Assembly (NCBI GenBank): GCA_005223085.1
Contig: NJBP01000015.1
Location: 1 to 38,451, forward strand
DNA: 38,451 nucleotides
Direction: 5' to 3'
Source of the DNA: Candidatus Aerophobetes bacterium Ae_b3b
GTDB taxonomy: Bacteria; Aerophobota; Aerophobia; Aerophobales; AE-B3A
The notes beneath the pieces are model-generated. The model ran no database searches and had not been told where the DNA came from. It saw nothing but the letters and a program-made list of their open reading frames with translations. Every line of letters begins with the position of its first letter. The stretch's first letter is position 1. Positions 1-7,372 of this stretch are shown in pieces. A program made the translations under genes and the position numbers.

Positions 1-54
1 GTGTTTTGGGTAGAACTGGATGCGGTGAGGAGATGAGGCTAATGTGGCAGGGTC

Positions 55-879
55 TTACCTGCTGGCCAGGTGGGTTAATATTTTTTCATGCTGTGCGCAG
101 AAATCGTTTTTGCTGGTAAGTTGAGCCTGGATGAGGTCTTCCTGCCAGTGGGCATTGTAGAGGCGGCAGTTTTTGTTCTTACAGAAAGGATTGCCGGTGA
201 GATGAAAGAATAAGGCTTGCATCACATATCCTTTCATAACCTCGGTTAAGCGGGGATCATTATAATCAATGAACTTTCCTTTGAACTCCTCTTTTAAAGT
301 GAGGAGACTGGCTCCTAGTTGTTGTTTTAGATAGAAATCCCTGGGTTTGGCTGGTGCCTCAACCACTCCAGTGGTGGAAATGAGAGAAGGAAAACCATAA
401 ACACTCACCCGGGCGTGATAGCGATGATCATCCTCACTCCAGGTGCCAAAAAGCTGATTGGTGAAAACGATGTGGCAATGATCGAGGCTAAGTTCGGCCT
501 CAGGGATTAGCCGGGAAAGGAGAGCCAGGAGTTCTAAGCCATCATACAAGATTCCAAAAGATTTAACTTTCCCGTAAAGAAGTTTTCTTCTTTCATATTC
601 AACTTCCCCTTCAAGAGGCTCAGCAAAACTCTTATTTCTATTTACCTGGCGGACCTTTATGGCAGCAGTTTTTCGAGCTAGCTCATCCGCCGTAGTCTCT
701 TTCTTTTCGCGTGGTACACGAGAAAAGTAGTAGGAGAAAAAATCTTCCCTTAGCTCGATTTTGACCTGCTTGAGCCAGCTTTCAAGATACCCCGCTATTT
801 CCTCAAGATTTAGGCTCTCCGTTCCTGCCCCATGGTAGAGATAAATAAAAGAGGGAAGATGGACCGTGGAGGAGAACAT
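55..879 (-). CDS. Conserved protein of unknown function with C-terminal Cys/His cluster (possibly DUF6775-like)
   Basis: A 274-residue soluble protein without signal peptide or membrane segment. Its start lies 3 bases after the Thi4 stop, so it is very probably co-translated as the last visible gene of the sulfur train. The most telling part is the C-terminus: residues about 233-265 hold C-x4-C, then an HWQ motif, then a C-x2-H pair (FCAQH), a spacing that looks metal-binding. I have a weak memory of an archaeal/anaerobe family annotated as a putative metallopeptidase (DUF6775) with this ending, but there is no HExxH motif and I do not claim protease activity. Placement after thi4 suggests a role with thiazole synthesis or metal/sulfide handling; that is inference from position only. 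The CDS itself is well supported by coupling and length. Confidence 0.7.
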   Translation of the reverse strand: MFSSTVHLPSFIYLYHGAGTESLNLEEIAGYLESWLKQVKIELREDFFSYYFSRVPREKKETTADELARKTAAIKVRQVNRNKSFAEPLEGEVEYERRKLLYGKVKSFGILYDGLELLALLSRLIPEAELSLDHCHIVFTNQLFGTWSEDDHRYHARVSVYGFPSLISTTGVVEAPAKPRDFYLKQQLGASLLTLKEEFKGKFIDYNDPRLTEVMKGYVMQALFFHLTGNPFCKNKNCRLYNAHWQEDLIQAQLTSKNDFCAQHEKILTHLASR

Positions 880-882
880 TTC

Positions 883-1674
883 TCACTCTAACTTACTCAA
901 GACGGTCTCGGCTCCTCTTTTTCCGGAAAGAAGCATTGCTCCAAAAGTAGGACCCATTCGGGGAAGCCCATAGGTGGTAGAGACAGCCATTCCTACTACC
1001 ACCAGGCCCGGATGAGCCTCACCGGTATGCTCGATTATTAAGTCCTCGGACTGTTCCACCCACATGGCTCCAAATCCTGATGTTTTCGCTAGACCCCTTT
1101 CTTCCAATTTTTTTACCACACAGGCATCGTGGCCTGTGGCATCCACTACCATTTTGGTCTCCAGGGCCACCGGGTCAACACAGCTAATCTGACGAGGTAG
1201 GGCCTGTACAGGAGTCCAGTTGACCACTACCCCAGCCACTCGATTGTTCTCTCTTAAAACTACATCATCAAAAATTGTCATATTAGCGAACTTCACCCCG
1301 GCATCACAGGCAGCAGCGATGAGCTTGGAACAGGCATGGGGTCCGTCTGCTACATATAATCCCTGGCTAACTTCATCAAAGGGTACCCCTAGCTCCGAGA
1401 GAATCTCTTGAGCAGGCCCTCTCACCGTTACTTTGTTCATCAAATATCCGCCAAGCCAGAATCCACCTCCGAGGTAATTGTTTCTTTCCACGATAAGCAC
1501 CTTTTTTCCTTCTTTGGCAACCCCGGCTCCCAACATTAGACCACTCGGTCCGCCACCTACGATGAGACAATCACTTTCCACATATTCATGGAACTGTTTA
1601 GTAAACTCATCCACAATAGCCCTGGTTATTTCTGTCTCTCCCACCGGGGCAAAGATCTTTTTTTTCGCCGGCAT
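883..1674 (-). CDS. thi4: Thi4-family thiamine thiazole synthase with an active-site cysteine
   Basis: Makes the adenylated thiazole precursor of thiamine from NAD and glycine, with sulfur from sulfide or from the enzyme's own cysteine. The 263-residue protein has the FAD/NAD-binding start VGGGPSG near residue 40, the ERNNYLGGG segment typical of Thi4, and a late [17 protein letters not shown] block lining the active site. At the position where sulfide-using archaeal enzymes such as that of Methanocaldococcus jannaschii carry His (HVDP), this protein reads SCVDP with Cys165 (codon 1180-1182), as in yeast-type self-sacrificing Thi4. A strong AAAGGAGG precedes the ATG. It follows the NIL-ferredoxin gene by 15 bases. 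Family assignment is secure; whether the cysteine is sacrificed is unknown. Confidence 0.93.
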   Translation of the reverse strand: MPAKKKIFAPVGETEITRAIVDEFTKQFHEYVESDCLIVGGGPSGLMLGAGVAKEGKKVLIVERNNYLGGGFWLGGYLMNKVTVRGPAQEILSELGVPFDEVSQGLYVADGPHACSKLIAAACDAGVKFANMTIFDDVVLRENNRVAGVVVNWTPVQALPRQISCVDPVALETKMVVDATGHDACVVKKLEERGLAKTSGFGAMWVEQSEDLIIEHTGEAHPGLVVVGMAVSTTYGLPRMGPTFGAMLLSGKRGAETVLSKLE

Positions 1675-1689
1675 ACATGGCCTCCTTTT

Positions 1690-2097
1690 TTAAAATAAAA
1701 TCTCCACTGCCTTATAAGGACAGGCAGGAATGCATGCTCCACAGACGATGCACCTGTCTTTATCAAGAGATATCTCCATCCTTTCCCGATCGACTACGAT
1801 GGCTTCGGTGGGACAAAGGGGGACACAGACGGTACAGTGGGTGCATCTATCCTCAAGCCATCTTACATCCTTAGCCAGAGGCTGAATAGCAACTCCTATC
1901 TTTTTCAGATAGTTTAATCCTTTATCAAGAGCCTCTTTTTCACCGCTTATCTCCATTATCAGTCGTCCTTCCTCTTCCCGACTGATTCTGGCTCTCAAGA
2001 TATTTACCACCAGATCATAATCTTTTATCAATCGATAGGTGATGGGCTCCTCAACCACGGTTTGAGGGAAAGTCAAGACTAATCTTTTCTTTGGCAT
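1690..2097 (-). CDS. NIL-domain ferredoxin, partner of the DUF39 homocysteine synthase
   Basis: A 135-residue protein of two parts. Residues 1-75 form an NIL domain (ferredoxin-like fold found also in methionine ABC ATPases). Residues 80-135 carry two [4Fe-4S] motifs of the CxxCxxCxxxCP type (CTHCTVCVPLCP and CIVCGACIPACP). In Methanosarcina the equivalent protein acts with the DUF39 enzyme to form homocysteine from aspartate semialdehyde and sulfide, and is thought to supply electrons for the reductive step. Here the DUF39 gene ends 39 bases upstream, which supports the same pairing. AAAGGAG lies at a good distance from the ATG. Function is assigned by family and context. Confidence 0.88.
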   Translation of the reverse strand: MPKKRLVLTFPQTVVEEPITYRLIKDYDLVVNILRARISREEEGRLIMEISGEKEALDKGLNYLKKIGVAIQPLAKDVRWLEDRCTHCTVCVPLCPTEAIVVDRERMEISLDKDRCIVCGACIPACPYKAVEILF

Positions 2098-2136
2098 CTC
2101 GTGACTCCTTTCTTCCCGGGATAACTTTTTCCTCGA

Positions 2137-3342
2137 TTACCTTATTGGCCTTTCCTTAAGGGGTTTAAAGGTCATACCTGACTCTGCTGAAGGAAGAAGC
2201 TCAACCGGCTCAGTTAAGAGAAACTCTCCTTTTTTTATCCAATCCTTAAGTAGGCTGGCAATCTTCCTTGCCTTAGCGTAGCTGGAAAGTGAACCTGTGG
2301 GGACTTCTTTCCCCTGAACGGCGATCTTACCACTTTTAAGCTGGGTGTAGCTTATCTCACCTAAACTACCTGATTTACCTTTAGGATAGGCATCACTGTA
2401 ATCTACTATCTGGGCAAGAATCTCCTCATCCTTAACAGCCGCATATGAAAGTATCTCCTCATTTAAGATAGGGATGGGAACACCAATTCCTACGCTCAAG
2501 GTCACCCCGTACCCTGTCATAGTCGTTCCCTTCAGCCACTCGGGGCTCATTTGTTTTAAATCGCCCAGCACGGCAATAGTACCGGCAGAAGACCGAGGGA
2601 TGCCTTTCTCTGTCCGGGGAGCAGTAGGATTATGCTGGGTACCCTGCCAGACTACGTAGCCCACTCCACCTCCCAGGAAAATTCTTGTTCCCACTCCAAT
2701 AGTTTTATAATAAGGGTCGTTAAGAAGGGGTGAGAGCTGACCTGCACTACAGTAGTTGGCATTGCCCAGATTGGGTTGAAGAATACCCATGTAGGTATAG
2801 ATGACCTTGTGGGAAAGATTCACCGCCACATTGTAATTTTGATAGGCATTCCTGGGATTAAAAAGAACCGCCTCATTGACATCCTTCAAATTAATCCAGG
2901 TCTCAAGACTCCTTCGGGGATAGCAGTCCGTTCCGTAGGCGGTGGCCACCAACTTCACGTCCTTTCCCGCTACCAGATCCTCGATAACGTGCCCACCCCC
3001 GTATCTGAACTCTCCGGGATGGACTCTGTTCCTCGGATCATCATCGGGAAGGGCCGTAGCCCCGAGGTAAATATCGACTGCCGCAAAGCCTGTGTAAACA
3101 GGGACCTCATTGAGATAAGTCTTGCCTCCCCCCAGCTTGATCTTGGGTTTGGAATGTCCAGTATTAAGATAGATACCTGATGAGCACATAGGTCCAAAGG
3201 TAGCGCTGGTTACCACATCTACCTCTTGGGCAGCTTTCTTGATTCCTTTTTCATCCACTAGATCAATGATCTCTTCCGCCGTCACCACTACCGCCTTACC
3301 CTTCTTTATCTTCTCGTTAATTTCAGCTAGTGTCTTGGCCAT
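2137..3342 (-). CDS. DUF39 L-aspartate semialdehyde sulfurtransferase (homocysteine biosynthesis)
   Basis: A 401-residue DUF39 protein. Family members in methanogens and other anaerobes build homocysteine from aspartate semialdehyde using sulfide, bypassing O-acyl-homoserine. Two conserved cysteines fit the expected catalytic pair: Cys53 in GPMCSSG and Cys141 in YGTDCYPRR. Glycine-rich segments (GGGKTYLNE, FLGGGVGYV, GTQHNP) are also typical. There is no separate CBS domain; the partner NIL-ferredoxin is the next gene. GGGAGGG precedes the ATG, and the gene starts 10 bases after the cysK stop. Placing the Cys-forming and Hcy-forming enzymes side by side suggests both draw on the same sulfide pool. 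Confidence 0.9.
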   Translation of the reverse strand: MAKTLAEINEKIKKGKAVVVTAEEIIDLVDEKGIKKAAQEVDVVTSATFGPMCSSGIYLNTGHSKPKIKLGGGKTYLNEVPVYTGFAAVDIYLGATALPDDDPRNRVHPGEFRYGGGHVIEDLVAGKDVKLVATAYGTDCYPRRSLETWINLKDVNEAVLFNPRNAYQNYNVAVNLSHKVIYTYMGILQPNLGNANYCSAGQLSPLLNDPYYKTIGVGTRIFLGGGVGYVVWQGTQHNPTAPRTEKGIPRSSAGTIAVLGDLKQMSPEWLKGTTMTGYGVTLSVGIGVPIPILNEEILSYAAVKDEEILAQIVDYSDAYPKGKSGSLGEISYTQLKSGKIAVQGKEVPTGSLSSYAKARKIASLLKDWIKKGEFLLTEPVELLPSAESGMTFKPLKERPIR

Positions 3343-3352
3343 TTTTCCCTCC

Positions 3353-4279
3353 CTATCCGCTAAATAATTCCGTACTTGAATATCTTTCCCCGGTGTCAGG
3401 TAATATCACCACAATTAATTTTCCTCTGGATTCGGCCCTTTTGGCCACCTTTAATGCGGCAAAGACTGCCGCTCCTGAGGAGACCCCGGCTAAGATACCC
3501 TCTTCCTTAATTAACCTGCGGGTGGTAATAATCGCCTCCTCGCTTTTCACCTTGATAACCTCGTCGACTAATCCTACCTCTAGTACCTCGGGGATGAAGC
3601 CAGCTCCGATTCCTTGAATCTTATGGGATCCTGGTGATTCTCCGGAAAGGACGGCTGACTCAGCCGGCTCTACCGCGACTGCCTTAAGATCAGCCTTTTT
3701 TTTCTTTATTAGCTGGGCCACGCCGGTAAGGGTTCCCCCTGTGCCTACACCACTTATCAGTATATCTATTCTGCCATCGGTGTCCTCCCAGATCTCTTTA
3801 GCCGTGGTTTGGCGATGTATAGCCGGATTAGCCGGATTCTTAAACTGTTGGGGGATGAAGGCCCTGGGGTTGTTGCTGGCCAGCTCTTCTGCCTTTCTCA
3901 CCGCTCCCCTCATTCCTTCTGAACCAGGGGTTAAGATGAGTTCTGCTCCAAAAGCCCTGAGCAAACTTCTTCTCTCAATACTCATAGTGTCGGGCATAGT
4001 GAGGATTAGTTTATAGCCTTTTACAGCAGCCACAAAGGCTAAAGCAATGCCAGTATTGCCACTGGTTGGCTCAATAATGATGGTATCCTCATTGATCAGA
4101 CCTTTCTTCTCCGCTGCTTCAATCATGGAAAGGCCTATTCGGTCCTTCACCGACCCGCAGGGATTAAAAGATTCAAGCTTTCCTACTACTTCTGCTCCCA
4201 GGCCCTTGGAAATCCTGGCTAATCTAACCAGCGGAGTTCTTCCTATCAGTCCGGTAATGTCATCGGCTATCTTTGCCAC
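3353..4279 (-). CDS. cysK: Cysteine synthase (O-acetylserine sulfhydrylase), PLP-dependent
   Basis: Converts O-acetylserine and sulfide to cysteine in the cytoplasm. The 308-residue length is normal for CysK. Visible hallmarks are the PLP lysine Lys45 in GSVKDR, the substrate loop [11 protein letters not shown] (residues about 71-81), the phosphate-binding [10 protein letters not shown], and the end segment [14 protein letters not shown]. There is no extra regulatory domain as in cystathionine beta-synthase. Translation starts at GTG, 8 bases after a GGGGAGG; no ATG nearby fits the fold. The 43-residue zinc-ribbon gene ends 14 bases before it. It supplies cysteine to NifS, BshC and other neighbours. 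A close relative using phosphoserine or homoserine esters cannot be excluded by eye. Confidence 0.93.
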   Translation of the reverse strand: MAKIADDITGLIGRTPLVRLARISKGLGAEVVGKLESFNPCGSVKDRIGLSMIEAAEKKGLINEDTIIIEPTSGNTGIALAFVAAVKGYKLILTMPDTMSIERRSLLRAFGAELILTPGSEGMRGAVRKAEELASNNPRAFIPQQFKNPANPAIHRQTTAKEIWEDTDGRIDILISGVGTGGTLTGVAQLIKKKKADLKAVAVEPAESAVLSGESPGSHKIQGIGAGFIPEVLEVGLVDEVIKVKSEEAIITTRRLIKEEGILAGVSSGAAVFAALKVAKRAESRGKLIVVILPDTGERYSSTELFSG

Positions 4280-4293
4280 TTATCTCGCCTCCC

Positions 4294-4425
4294 CTAATCT
4301 TCCCCCTGATGGTAGCTAACAACATCTGTGCACTTGGGACAGATTTGGAAGCCATCTTCATTAAATATATAGATACACTCTCCACATCTTGAGCACACTT
4401 TAATCTTCCCATCCCCATCTTTCAT
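4294..4425 (-). CDS. Small 43-residue zinc-ribbon/rubredoxin-like protein
   Basis: A short reading frame of 43 codons between nadA and cysK, easily missed. It encodes a CxxCxxC group (Cys11, Cys14, Cys17) and a CxxC group (Cys29, Cys32) separated by 11 residues, a layout expected for one zinc or iron knuckle. A near-ideal AAGGAGG stands just upstream of the ATG. The gene fits exactly into the gap: it starts 19 bases after the nadA stop and ends 14 bases before the cysK start. That spacing and the Cys pattern make it a convincing gene. Function unknown; a redox or metal-carrier role for NadA or CysK is only a guess. Confidence 0.8.
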   Translation of the reverse strand: MKDGDGKIKVCSRCGECIYIFNEDGFQICPKCTDVVSYHQGED

Positions 4426-4444
4426 CGCCTCCTTAGCAGCTTTT

Positions 4445-5371
4445 TTATGTTAATTCCAGCATTCTATCAACAGCCTTTCCTGCCCTATTAGCTATCCTAG
4501 CTGGAACCTTAATTTGATACCGCATCTCTTTTAACGACCAGACAACCTTCTCCAGAGTGATGAGCTTCATATTAGGACAAATAGCCTGTTCAGAGACAGA
4601 GAAAAATTTTTTTTCGGGGTTTTCCTTACGTAGCCGGTGGATGATTCCCAACTCTGTTCCCACGATGATCTCATTGTTTTCGGTAGTTTTAGCATATCGG
4701 CACATTACCCCCGTACTTTGTACTTCATCAGCCAGAGAAATTACCTCCGGTCTACACTCCGCATGGACTATTACCTTGGCCTGAGGATGGTCTTTTCGCA
4801 GCCTCGCAATATCCTGAGGAAGAATTCTAAGGTGAGTGGGACAATAACCAGGCCAGAGAATCATCTCCTTTCCCACCTGACTGGAGACATAATGGCCCAG
4901 GTATTGATCAGGGATGAATAGGACTTTCTTCCTCTGATCAAGTCCCCTCACAATCTTTACCGCATTGGCTGAAGTGCAGCAAATATCAGACTCTGCCTTG
5001 ACTTCAGCGGCAGAATTGACGTAACACACTACATAGGGATAGCCATATTTTTGTTTTTTCTCTTTCAGCTTTTCTACCGTTACCATATTGGCCATAGGGC
5101 ATCCAGCGTTTATATCCGGTAACAAAACGATCTTATCCGGACTGAGAATAGAGGCGGTCTCCGCCATAAATTGAACTCCACAGAAGACAATCACTTCCGC
5201 CCTGGTTTTGGCTGCTTTTCGACTCAAATCTAAAGAATCACCCACAAAATCTGCCATGTCCTGCACCTCACCTAACTGATAGTTATGAGCAAGGATAACG
5301 GCATTTCTCTGTTTCTTTAACTGAATGAGCTTATCCACTAACGCTTGATTTTTATTATTTTTTGTAAGCAT
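4445..5371 (-). CDS. nadA: Quinolinate synthase (NadA)
   Basis: Condenses iminoaspartate with dihydroxyacetone phosphate to quinolinate in NAD synthesis, using a [4Fe-4S] cluster. With the start used here (308 residues) the three cluster ligands are Cys91 (INAGCPM), Cys177 (GYCPTH) and Cys265 (QAICPNM); their spacing of about 86-88 matches known NadA. The motifs AHNYQ near the N-terminus and HAECRPEV are also present. An upstream in-frame ATG at 5440 would add 23 residues and overlap the bshB1 gene by 53 bases; I prefer the ATG at 5371, 16 bases after the bshB1 stop. nadB and nadC are not in the window. Its presence among Fe-S genes fits its demand for a cluster. Confidence 0.93.
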   Translation of the reverse strand: MLTKNNKNQALVDKLIQLKKQRNAVILAHNYQLGEVQDMADFVGDSLDLSRKAAKTRAEVIVFCGVQFMAETASILSPDKIVLLPDINAGCPMANMVTVEKLKEKKQKYGYPYVVCYVNSAAEVKAESDICCTSANAVKIVRGLDQRKKVLFIPDQYLGHYVSSQVGKEMILWPGYCPTHLRILPQDIARLRKDHPQAKVIVHAECRPEVISLADEVQSTGVMCRYAKTTENNEIIVGTELGIIHRLRKENPEKKFFSVSEQAICPNMKLITLEKVVWSLKEMRYQIKVPARIANRAGKAVDRMLELT

Positions 5372-5387
5372 TTTCTCTTTTTTGTTC

Positions 5388-6116
5388 TTATCTATTTTTG
5401 TGAGATTGAACATGAAATAGATCTGAAAGAACCTCGGCATTTAGGGGACCTTCCACCAGGAAAGCCTCGGCATACTTTACATTAATTAAGGAGCCATAGA
5501 ATTGATTTCGCGCTTCTATGTGAAAAAAGTAATCCCTTGCTCCGATAGGTCGAACCTCCATTTTGGCTGCTTTCTGTCCAAACTGAGAACAATATGCTTC
5601 AATAGCCTCCATTTTCTTAGAGTAATATGGAGTAATATCGATGACTATAGTGGGAGAAGAATAATCGTGCAATAAGTAAAAAAGGAAAAGTTGGGGATCA
5701 TGAGGAGGAAAGGGGATATTAAGTTTTTCCAGGCGACAGTAAAGATTTGAATTTCTCACCAACCATCCTGCCATGCGGTGATCATTGTGTCGATCCTCCC
5801 AGTAGGGAGCAAGGACAAAATTTGGTTGAAGTTCTCGGATTATTCCAGAAACCGTAACTCTGTTCTCATGGGTGTCCTCAATTCTAGCATCTCCCAGGTC
5901 TAAAGTTCTCCTCAGATCAGCCCCTAAAATCTTAGCTGCTTTCGATGCCTCCTCGACAATAATTTCAGAAGTTGCCTTAGAATTCATCTCTCCTCGGGTA
6001 AGGTCTATTATTCCTGTTGTCCACCCTAGCTCCTTCATCTTTAAGAGAAAACCACCACAGGCTAGTTCTACATCATCACAGTGTGCCCCAAAGGCTAAGA
6101 TATCTATTTTCTTCAT
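5388..6116 (-). CDS. bshB1: Bacillithiol biosynthesis deacetylase BshB1 (PIG-L/LmbE family)
   Basis: Zinc-dependent deacetylase that turns GlcNAc-malate into GlcN-malate, the second step of bacillithiol synthesis. The 242-residue protein shows the LmbE-family zinc motif as AHCDDVE (residues 12-18; the usual Pro of AHPDD is Cys here), the GIIDLTRGEM block specific to BshB, and the late ED-RHNDHR motif (residues about 110-117). GAGGATCG precedes the ATG. It lies between bshA (80 bases upstream) and nadA. The Pro-to-Cys change next to the first metal ligand is unusual, but the ligands themselves (His, Asp, distal His) are kept. Confidence 0.9.
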   Translation of the reverse strand: MKKIDILAFGAHCDDVELACGGFLLKMKELGWTTGIIDLTRGEMNSKATSEIIVEEASKAAKILGADLRRTLDLGDARIEDTHENRVTVSGIIRELQPNFVLAPYWEDRHNDHRMAGWLVRNSNLYCRLEKLNIPFPPHDPQLFLFYLLHDYSSPTIVIDITPYYSKKMEAIEAYCSQFGQKAAKMEVRPIGARDYFFHIEARNQFYGSLINVKYAEAFLVEGPLNAEVLSDLFHVQSHKNR

Positions 6117-6196
6117 ACGATCCTCGAATACCTTCTGTTTAAATAAGAAATTTTTTTCCCGTTTTTTAAGTACCGCAGGTGAAGCATTCCTATACT

Positions 6197-7285
6197 TTAA
6201 GAAACCAAGGTCTTTTGATATAATGAGACGTATCGGGGAACGACCTTCTCGGTGGCAAATTTTTCTAAAACTCTCATCCTTGCCTCTCTTCCCATTTTTT
6301 TTGCTAAACCCTCATTAGTTAGAATTTTCAGACAGTGTTCTGCCATGGTGTCTAAATCTCCTACTTTGGCTAAATACCCATCCTTTCCATGGCGGATTAC
6401 CTCTGGCAGCCCTCCTACTCTGGTGGCAACCACAGGTACCTCTGAGCTCATAGCCTCCAGGGCAGCAAGGCCAAAGCTTTCCTGCTGTGATGGGAGTAAG
6501 AAAAGGTTAGATTTCCCCAAAATTTTGGAGACGTCACCTACGTTACCCCGAAAGCAGACTTTCTCCTCCAGACCCAGTTTTTCCACCAGTTTTTGAGCTG
6601 GATGCCTGGTTGGTCCCTCTCCAACTAGATAAAGCCGGCAATCTCTTTCTTTAACTATCATACCAAAGATCTGAACAACATCTGCTACCCTTTTAAGAGG
6701 TCTGAAGTTGGAAATGTGGCAGATTATCTTCTCTTTACCTCTGCCTGTTCTTTTGTACTTCTCCGGGTTGACGAAGTTAGGTATAACTGCGATGGGTCTG
6801 GTAATGCTAAATTTTTCCAGAGTTTCTTTTTTCAAAAACTCAGAAACAGCGATTAAACTGTCGGAGTTTTCCATGCTAAACTCGACAATCGACTTATATG
6901 AGGGATTTAGCCCGAGCAAGTATACATCTGTCCCATGGAGAGTGGTGACAATTTTTACTTTACCATGAAGGGCTTTCTTGGCAAGATAGGCAGAAGTAGC
7001 ATGGGGAATTGCGTAATGAACATGAATTATATCCAGGCGATGATGCTCCATGACATCGATTATTTTTGAAGTCAAAGCCAGGGTATAAGGACTATACTCA
7101 AATAAGGGATAGGGAGGGACATCAACTTTATGAAAGATTACTCTGTCATTATGCGCTTGTAATCGGACCGGGCAGGCATAGGAGATAAAATGGACCTCAT
7201 GCTCCTTGGCCAGGCTAAGTCCGAGCTCAGAAGCAAGAACCCCACTTCCTCCAAAAGTTGGGTAGCAAACTATTCCGATCTTCAT
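6197..7285 (-). CDS. bshA: N-acetyl-alpha-D-glucosaminyl L-malate synthase BshA (GT4 glycosyltransferase)
   Basis: Joins GlcNAc from UDP-GlcNAc to L-malate, the first step of bacillithiol synthesis. The protein begins with MKIGIVCYPTFGGSG, the typical BshA N-terminus, followed by VDVPPYPLFEYSPYTLAL, HVHYAIPHA and TTLHGTDV, then a C-terminal GT4 domain with PSQQESFGLAALEAM (nucleotide-sugar binding, residues about 270-285). A longer in-frame version starting at 7330 adds 15 residues with no family likeness; the ATG at 7285 is preceded by AGAGG, though very closely, so the exact start is somewhat uncertain. It lies 87 bases after bshC and before bshB1. Confidence 0.92.
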   Translation of the reverse strand: MKIGIVCYPTFGGSGVLASELGLSLAKEHEVHFISYACPVRLQAHNDRVIFHKVDVPPYPLFEYSPYTLALTSKIIDVMEHHRLDIIHVHYAIPHATSAYLAKKALHGKVKIVTTLHGTDVYLLGLNPSYKSIVEFSMENSDSLIAVSEFLKKETLEKFSITRPIAVIPNFVNPEKYKRTGRGKEKIICHISNFRPLKRVADVVQIFGMIVKERDCRLYLVGEGPTRHPAQKLVEKLGLEEKVCFRGNVGDVSKILGKSNLFLLPSQQESFGLAALEAMSSEVPVVATRVGGLPEVIRHGKDGYLAKVGDLDTMAEHCLKILTNEGLAKKMGREARMRVLEKFATEKVVPRYVSLYQKTLVS

Positions 7286-7372
7286 TTCCTCTTTCGCTTT
7301 TGCAAAATCATTAATCTGGCAATAACACAACTAAACAAGATATGCCTCAAGATCATAGAGCTGAACTTTCTT

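Noticed and set aside
1220-1693. Plus-strand frames opposite thi4
   Set aside because: Antisense to a clear Thi4 gene, no domain likeness, no ribosome site; shadows.
2776-3180. 134-codon plus-strand frame
   Set aside because: Lies fully within the DUF39 gene on the other strand; no family resemblance.
5872-6318. 148-codon plus-strand frame
   Set aside because: Antisense to bshB1 and the end of bshA; no ribosome site or domain.
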